Part shown: positions 58,981-64,000 of the stretch, piece by piece
Position numbering within the stretch: the first letter of the stretch is position 1
Layout: the number at the start of each line of letters is the position of its first letter
Assembly: GCF_000003815.2 (NCBI RefSeq)
Contig: NC_049981.1
Coordinates: forward strand, 27,117,785-27,181,784
Source: Branchiostoma floridae
Lineage: Eukaryota > Chordata > Leptocardii > Amphioxiformes > Branchiostomatidae
Direction: 5' to 3'
DNA: 64,000 nucleotides
Notes under the pieces: model-generated
Databases searched by the model: none
What the model was told of the DNA's origin: nothing
Seen by the model: the letters and a program-made list of their open reading frames with translations, nothing else
Translations under genes and position numbers: made by a program

Positions 58981-59316
58981 GCCAAAAATAGTTACTCAAG
59001 CAACTGGATATGGTTTTGAAACGGTCAGACGTTTCGGAAAGAATCCACTTTCCTTCGTCAGTGACACTGAAGTGATCTGCAAGAAACAGGTCTTTTATAC
59101 CCTAACTATGAATGAAGACAATTTCAGATGTCCAATAGGAAAGGTTGTAAGACAATTCAGACTGAAGACAATTTGGATTCCAAAGAAAACAAAGCTAAGC
59201 CAAAGTCAAGCTGAAGACAATTTGGATTTCAAAGGATATCAAGGCTAAGACACAGTTAATGCAAATGAGTCAATTAGCTCCTGTTGTTTTAGTTACAGGA
59301 GCTAAAAGTTTTGTTG
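58981..59316 (+). repeat. PLE left inverted arm (336 bp)
   Basis: Reverse complement of 60708-61043, nearly perfect. It contains three related sub-repeats around GAAGACAATTT and a small palindrome TAGCTCCTGT / ACAGGAGCTA at the inner end. A poly-G run follows immediately inside. Confidence 0.93.
59004..59074 (-). ncRNA. Hammerhead-ribozyme-like motif in PLE left arm
   Basis: The same motif as in the right arm but on the minus strand, hence in the same sense as the RT-endonuclease and downstream of it. This is the copy that would lie in the element's own transcript. Confidence 0.5.
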
Positions 59317-60765
59317 GGGGGGGGGGGGTAGTGCTATGTCCCAAGTGCCGGAACGTTCCATACGTAGCCCCCCTTTTCTGTTGAGGGTGGGATTGTATAT
59401 TCTCTCATAATAGTCATATATGGCCTCTCTAACTCCCCGTTCAAACCAGCGGGCTTCACGGTCTAGGATGTCGGTAGATTGGAGGTTGAAGGAATGTCCT
59501 TGGTTGTGTTGTAGGTGGTTGAAAATAGCAGAAGAGTTGCCGTTGGCCTTCGGTTTGCAATGTTCTTGGTATCTTGCTTTTAGTGGACGACTAGTCTCAC
59601 CAATGTATGTGTTGTTACAGTTGGGTTCCTCGCATTTGAGTCTGTAGATTACATTGGCCTTAGTACCTTTCTGTGGTTTGTCTTTTGGATGTACCAGTTT
59701 GTGTCGGAGGGTTGAGTGAGGTTTGAAGTCAGTGGCGATGTTGAAGTTTTGGAAGATCCGTCTGAGTTTTTCCGAAACTCCTTGGACATAGGGGATGGTA
59801 ATGTTGGCTTTCTTTCTGTCGGTCAATGGTTTGCACTTGGCTGTTTTCTTTGAGTGGTCCGAGGGTTTGAGGGCTTTGTTGAAGGCCCAGTTTTGGTAGC
59901 CACATTTGTTCAATGCACTTCGGAGGTGTTTGTGTTCCTCTGTTTTGGCCTCAATGCTGTCTGCCCGGTGATACAAGGTTTTAATCACTGCCAGTTTGTG
60001 TTCCAAAGGGTGGTGAGAGTCAAAGGCCAGATATTAGTCAGTGTGCGTCGGTTTCCTGTACACTTCGAACTGAAGGCTGCCGTCCTTCTCTATGATAGTT
60101 TTGGTATCTAGGAAGGGGAGCATGTTGTCATGACTTGACTCCTGTGTGAACTTGATGTTCTTATCTACTTGGTTGATGTGGTCAAAGAACTCATCAGCTA
60201 CTCTCTGTTTTAGCTTGCAATAAGTGTCATCTACATAGCGGAACCAGTTGAGTGGGGGAGTGTCCTTGAAAGTACTGATAGCCTTCACTTCAAACTTTTC
60301 CATGTAGAGGTTTACAACAATGGGTGACACTGGTGATCCCATAGCACAGCCGTGCAGTTGTTGGTAGAACTGTCCTTTGAAAGAGAAATACGTACACCCT
60401 AGGCAAAGGTCTAGCAGTTTGCACAGTTGGTCTGGAGATACATGTAGCTCGGTTCTGTCTGTTAGTGTGTTGTCAGCCTCCAGGGCTTCCTTGACTACCG
60501 AGACTGCGTCCTTAGGAGGTATGCAAGTGAAAAGCGAACAGACATCGTAAGAAGTGATGATTTCATCTTCTTCTACCCGGAGATCTTTGATTTTGTCAAC
60601 GAAGTCTGCACTATTCTGAACGTGATGTTGAGACTTCCCCACTAAAGGTCCCAGGATCTTAGCTAGAAATTTTGCTAACTCGTACGTGACAGAACCTATG
60701 CTGGACACAACAAAACTTTTAGCTCCTGTAACTAAAACAACAGGAGCTAATTGACTCATTTGCAT
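59302..60765 (-). pseudogene. PLE reverse transcriptase plus GIY-YIG endonuclease, truncated, one nonsense codon
   Basis: One continuous minus-strand frame interrupted only by TAA at 60036-60034, just after YRKPTHTD. The sequence resumes in the same frame with YLAFDSHHPLEHKL, so this is probably a CAA-to-TAA change. RT motifs in order: VVSSIGSVTYELAKFLAKIL, TSYDVCSLFTCIP (catalytic Asp), GCAMGSPVSPIVVNLYMEKF, YVDD (catalytic pair), MLPFLDT. The endonuclease has VIYRLKC and NNTYIGETSRPLKARYQEH (GIY-YIG), then GVREAIY with a likely catalytic Glu. The true coding part starts at VVSS near 60708; residues before it are encoded by the inverted arm. The N-terminal RT region is absent. The final residues read into a poly-G/C tract at 59316-59329. 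Confidence 0.92.
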
Positions 60766-61043
60766 TAACTGTGTCTTAGCCTTGATATCCTTTGAAATCC
60801 AAATTGTCTTCAGCTTGACTTTGGCTTAGCTTTGTTTTCTTTGGAATCCAAATTGTCTTCAGTCTGAATTGTCTTACAACCTTTCCTATTGGACATCTGA
60901 AATTGTCTTCATTCATAGTTAGAGTATAAAAGACCTGTTTCTTGCAGATCACTTCAGTGTCACTGACGAAGGAAAGTGGATTCTTTCCGAAACGTCTGAC
61001 CGTTTCAAAACCATATCCAGTTGCTTGAGTAACTATTTTTGGC
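60708..61043 (-). repeat. PLE right inverted arm (336 bp)
   Basis: Reverse complement of 58981-59316. The inner end fuses directly to the RT coding sequence at VVSSIGSV. The outer end is followed by a 36-bp unique extension up to the target-site duplication. Confidence 0.93.
60950..61020 (+). ncRNA. Hammerhead-ribozyme-like motif in PLE right arm
   Basis: The + strand of this arm reads CTGACGA, then a hairpin GGAAAG-TGGATT-CTTTCC, then GAAACGTC. These are the two conserved core boxes of a hammerhead (CUGANGA and GAAA) around a 6-bp stem II. A short ACG/CGT stem III can form after GAAA. One unpaired A precedes stem II and stem I is weak, so activity is uncertain. PLE terminal repeats are known to carry minimal hammerheads. 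Alternatively, GACG/CGTC closes a simple long hairpin. Confidence 0.5.
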
Positions 61044-61334
61044 GTATCTTATTACCTGGATGTCTAACCTACATCGACGTATTTCAGCTCATCACTTTTG
61101 TGGGTAATTGCTTTGATTTTAGGATTTTCATTAGGATGCCATCCATAAGATCCAGTCAATGTCCTTAGCTAATTCAATGGACGAAGGGATCGGCCTTTCC
61201 AAATATTTGCCATTTACGCATTGTAAAACCATTGAGTATCATCAGGGGGCGTCCTTACCATTGCTGGCCTGTTTTCCAAACTTTTGCTGGGTGGTTTGCA
61301 ACAACGCCATGCTTATCAAATCATAATCCCTCAA

Positions 61335-61464
61335 CATCTCTAGCCCTGGATTTGTTCAAAAGTCTAGTCAAGCCGATCTTGCTCTATTGCGGGGAAATAC
61401 TTCAACAAACGCTCAAACCAAAGAACTCGTGCTAAAGGAATAAAGGAATATCCGAATGAAAGTA
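61335..61464 (+). mobile_element. LINE RT-proximal fragment
   Basis: A short frame reads LFKSLVKPILLYCGEI, matching the thumb-region motif (LxxxLVxPILxYGxE) of non-LTR retrotransposon RTs. It stops at the Tigger-like MITE inserted at 61465. It may be the 5' continuation of the LINE remnant at 62.7-63.7 kb, separated by later insertions. Confidence 0.55.
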
Positions 61465-61948
61465 CAGTCAAACCTGCCCGAGCGACCACCTCTTCTCAGC
61501 GACCACCTGGCCATTTCGACCGCTTTTTCTCGGTCCCGATTTATTTTCCCATTGACGTAAGCATTAAGCGACCTTTTCTCAACGACCACCTGGCCAACGC
61601 GACCGCGACCGGCCCAAATTGGGACCTATAACGACCGCATCATTTTCAAGATTGAGGTTTTCATCGATTTTTGATGATAATTAGCGCGATTTTGTGCCGA
61701 AATCGGCCAGCTTGCGTCGGATTTTGGGGTTTAACTTACAGTTTACAGTGTGCGTGTTGTATTTGACATTAAAGACCTCGCTTCTTTGCGTGCGTGCAGT
61801 GTGCTTGCTATTTGCCATTAAACACAACGGCAACCATTTATACTTTGCATCGGACATGTTTTGAGTCGATACTCTTCTCAGCGACCACCTGTCCAAATCG
61901 ACCGTTTTTTTCCGGTCCCCCGATGGTCGTCTTGGGCAGGTTTGACTG
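61465..61948 (-). mobile_element. Tigger-like MITE copy 2 (484 bp)
   Basis: Same ends (CAGTCAAACCTG / CAGGTTTGACTG) and TA flanks. The interior is the reverse complement of the 10.7-kb copy, including the block around GTTGGCCAGGTGGTC. It is inserted next to the LINE fragment at 61.34-61.46 kb. Confidence 0.7.
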
Positions 61949-62096
61949 TATTAGAGATACAGTCTCAAACATGGTTTCCCCGATAATGGGACCAGGTATA
62001 GATATACTTAAGGCTACCCGTGCTGGTAAGAAATCTGATACATCATCGACCCCTCCTGTTCTTGTTCGATTTAAGAAGTCTATCTATCTATCTATG

Positions 62097-62591
62097 TGGG
62101 GCCGCGTAGCACAGTGGTAGTGTATTCGGCCCGTGACCGAGAGGTCGCCGGTTCGAATCCGCCTGCCGTGTTGTCGGTCTTGTGCCCTTGGGAAAGGCAC
62201 TTTACACGACTTTCCTCACTTTACTCAAGTGAAAATGAGTCGTCCCTCGGATAGGACGTTAAATGGAGGTCCCGTGTATGGGGAGAGCCATACCCCATGC
62301 ACGTTAAAGAACCCCCACACGTGCGATGGTGCGGTGTGCGTTGGTGCAAATCCTTCTGTCGGAAGTTGGTGATTCACTTCAAATCACCCGGATGGAGGTC
62401 TGGCGACCTCTGTCTCGTATCAGCCACATGGTGATCTACATCATTCACCCGGACGGGTGTGTCACCCCGTAAGGGGCGGTATAACCCGTCGTTGTGCGAA
62501 CATGTGCGAACATGTATAAAGGGCTCCCTTGGAAATCAGTTACTACGTTAACTGAAGGGACTACCCTAAAGATCAATAAATAAAAAATAAA
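62097..62591 (+). mobile_element. tRNA-derived SINE, complete
   Basis: The head is tRNA-like, with A box TAGCACAGTGG (62107-62117) and B box GGTTCGAATCC (62150-62160), which would serve as an internal pol III promoter. The body has a conserved-looking block CCCTTGGGAAAGGCACTTTA (62187 onward). The tail carries a CCCTT...AAGGG hairpin and AATAAATAAAAAATAAA. TCTATCTAT-type sequence on both sides may be a target duplication, though it is low complexity. Four degraded relatives occur in the window. Confidence 0.85.
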
Positions 62592-62719
62592 TCTATCTAT
62601 ATCTATATCCGTCCGCTTATACTGTCGGTGATTTAAGAAGTATACTGATAAAATGAACATTATATCATACAGACGCTCTGAGAAATAAGAACGTAACACT
62701 AGAGCAACCAAATATTTCT

Positions 62720-63655
62720 TACGAGATTCCCGATCTAAAACATGTACTGCTTAACTACTGTAAGATACTGATTAGTGTTCCTAGAAGTTCTGTCGATGCT
62801 GCTGTATTGGGCAAGCTAGGTATGTTTGCACTGTATATGGACACCCAGACACAACTCATTAGATATTGGCTTAGATTACACAATATGTCTGATGATAGAA
62901 TTGTTAAAAAAAGCATACGACACTGCTGTTATGCAAGAACATGAATGGATCACACATGTACAAGATATAATATGCAGGCATGGTTTCCAAAATATTTGGC
63001 TAAACCCTGATGTCGCGATGCCAAATGTTTTGGAAACATGTCCAAGGAACGCCTAAAGGACACATGTCTTTCGAACTAGAGACAAAAGATAAGAAATTTT
63101 AGTAAACTAGCAACATATTCGAAAATTAAGACAAACATCGCTCTGGAAAACTATCTTTTATCAATTCAAAACAGATCATTCATTAATAGCATAACAAAAC
63201 TAAGGATTGGAGCACATTGTTTAGAAATTGAAAAGGGTCGTCACAAAAATGTACCAGCTGAAAAGAGAATGTGTTCCATACGCAAAGACATTATTGAAGA
63301 TGAATATCATTTCCTGGTGATATGCCCTTTTTATAATGAAGAAAGGAAAAAAGTTGTTGACCATATGATACAACAGAACAACATTACCTAAAACAAACAG
63401 AGAATATTCAATGTACTTCTATCATGTCCCGGCTCCATATCTGTCCACCAAGGCCAATATATATATAATGCTATGCAAAAGAGAAGTAGTGTTATAACAA
63501 TGTGAAATACGCTATGCCGCCATATTTTCTGTTATGTTAGATTAGTATACTGTTGTATGCTGTTGTGGATAGTTTGTAGTTGTTAATAATACATGTTATT
63601 TGCCGTACATTGTACCTGTTATAATCGTTGCGCAATAAACTTGACTGACTTGACT
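62720..63655 (+). mobile_element. LINE 3' end, family B, decayed
   Basis: Frames interrupted by stops and shifts read VPRSSVDAAVLGKLGMFALY, then YWLRLHNM, VKKAYDTAVMQEHEWITHVQ and later KLRIGAHCLEIEKGRHKNVP and IEDEYHFLVICPFYNEER. These are typical of the region after the RT in CR1/L2-like LINEs. The 3' UTR ends GCGCAATAAACTTGACTGAC. A second copy of the same family lies on the minus strand at 3.65-4.02 kb. Confidence 0.75.
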
Positions 63656-64000
63656 ATCGACATGATGTTCGTTGTTAAATAGTAAAAACAGAAATTCTAA
63701 TTTACAGAATACGCAGGAATTAGTGTTAATCATTCTGTGCCAATTTAATGCATTGTTGTTATTAATATAGCTAGCAACAGAATTTTCGCATTTTTTTAAA
63801 GTGGTAAGTCATGGGTTGAATCCGAAATAGTGATATGTTTGTTTTCTTTGTGTAGTCTTACTTTTGCACCATCTCATCATATTACAGTATCGCACTCAAA
63901 GTTTTGGCTATTGGAGGCGCTAGGATTGACGTTCATATTAAAGGATCATAGGTTGTTATTACCTCAATGATACGTATGTCATTTATGGAGCTTATATTTT
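63656..64000. other. Intergenic
   Basis: AT-rich, nothing recognised. Confidence 0.6.

Larger units (their letters stand above)
58981..61080 (-). mobile_element. Penelope-like retroelement (PLE), 2.1 kb, 5'-truncated, with inverted terminal arms
   Basis: The element is bounded by a perfect 13-bp direct repeat ATTTCAGCTCATC (58968-58980 and 61081-61093), a target-site duplication of the variable length known for PLEs. Inside are two 336-bp arms in inverted orientation (58981-59316 and 60708-61043). Between them, on the minus strand, lies a reverse transcriptase joined to a GIY-YIG endonuclease. A 36-bp extension (61045-61080) lies outside the right arm. Coding sequence starts abruptly inside the RT at the right-arm junction, so the upstream RT part is missing. 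One in-frame TAA splits RT from endonuclease. PLEs are known to have LTR-like repeats, direct or inverted, and to carry hammerhead motifs; both fit here. The copy is probably dead but recent, as the arms are nearly identical. Confidence 0.93.

Noticed and set aside
59420-60111. Plus-strand frames across the PLE coding part
   Set aside because: Antisense to the RT-endonuclease.
62098-62170. Functional tRNA gene
   Set aside because: A and B boxes are present, but the sequence continues into a SINE body and tail and I could not form a convincing full cloverleaf with a closed acceptor stem.

Overview
This is eukaryotic, intron-rich, AT-rich, repeat-dense DNA from a draft assembly: two runs of exactly 100 N mark scaffold gaps. 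Spliced class A peptide GPCR exons, a tRNA-headed SINE, several LINE remnants, a Penelope-like element with a GIY-YIG domain, and many short inverted-repeat DNA transposons point to an invertebrate deuterostome. Amphioxus (Branchiostoma) is my best guess, but that is inference. There are no bacterial features, CRISPR arrays, rRNA genes or stand-alone tRNA genes.

Protein-coding content is small and all on the minus strand. Receptor gene 1 (18990-33364) has five exons whose splice sites and phases join exactly into a 406-residue seven-transmembrane receptor of the neuropeptide type (NPFF/QRFP/NPY-like beta group). Receptor gene 2 (46754-48399 visible) is a tandem paralogue with the same exon borders. 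Only its exons 2 (cut by a gap) and 3 can be seen. Its first exon must lie upstream of the window or in unassembled sequence. Its TM6 and TM7 exons are not found in the 13 kb before gene 1. They may lie in the gap at 46.2 kb, be lost, or be shared with gene 1.

The rest is mobile DNA and its debris. From left to right: LINE tails (1.4-1.7 and 3.6-4.0 kb); diverged tandem repeats (4.8-5.1 and 14.4-15.2 kb); a Harbinger-like element (7.7-8.3 kb); a Tigger-like MITE (10.7 kb); a hAT-like element nested in another MITE with a perfect 8-bp target duplication (17.2-17.8 kb); a further copy of that MITE in intron 4; the 10.7-kb intron 1 full of SINE, LINE and MITE pieces; a 20-bp minisatellite (32.3 kb); three ~1-kb copies of a repeat family with ATGCAAAT-rich interiors and covarying terminal hairpins (34.9, 39.9, 56.7 kb); more Harbinger-like copies (36.4, 44.2, 51.9, 53.8 kb), one carrying a hAT-like passenger; a LINE 3' end (50 kb); a well-delimited Penelope-like element (59.0-61.1 kb) with 336-bp inverted arms, a 13-bp target duplication and hammerhead-like motifs; and a LINE 3' end with a complete SINE and a Tigger-like MITE nearby (61.3-63.7 kb).

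The most noteworthy items are the Penelope-like element, the tandem receptor pair with a possible shared 3' half, the composite hAT-in-Harbinger element present twice, and the covarying-hairpin repeat family.
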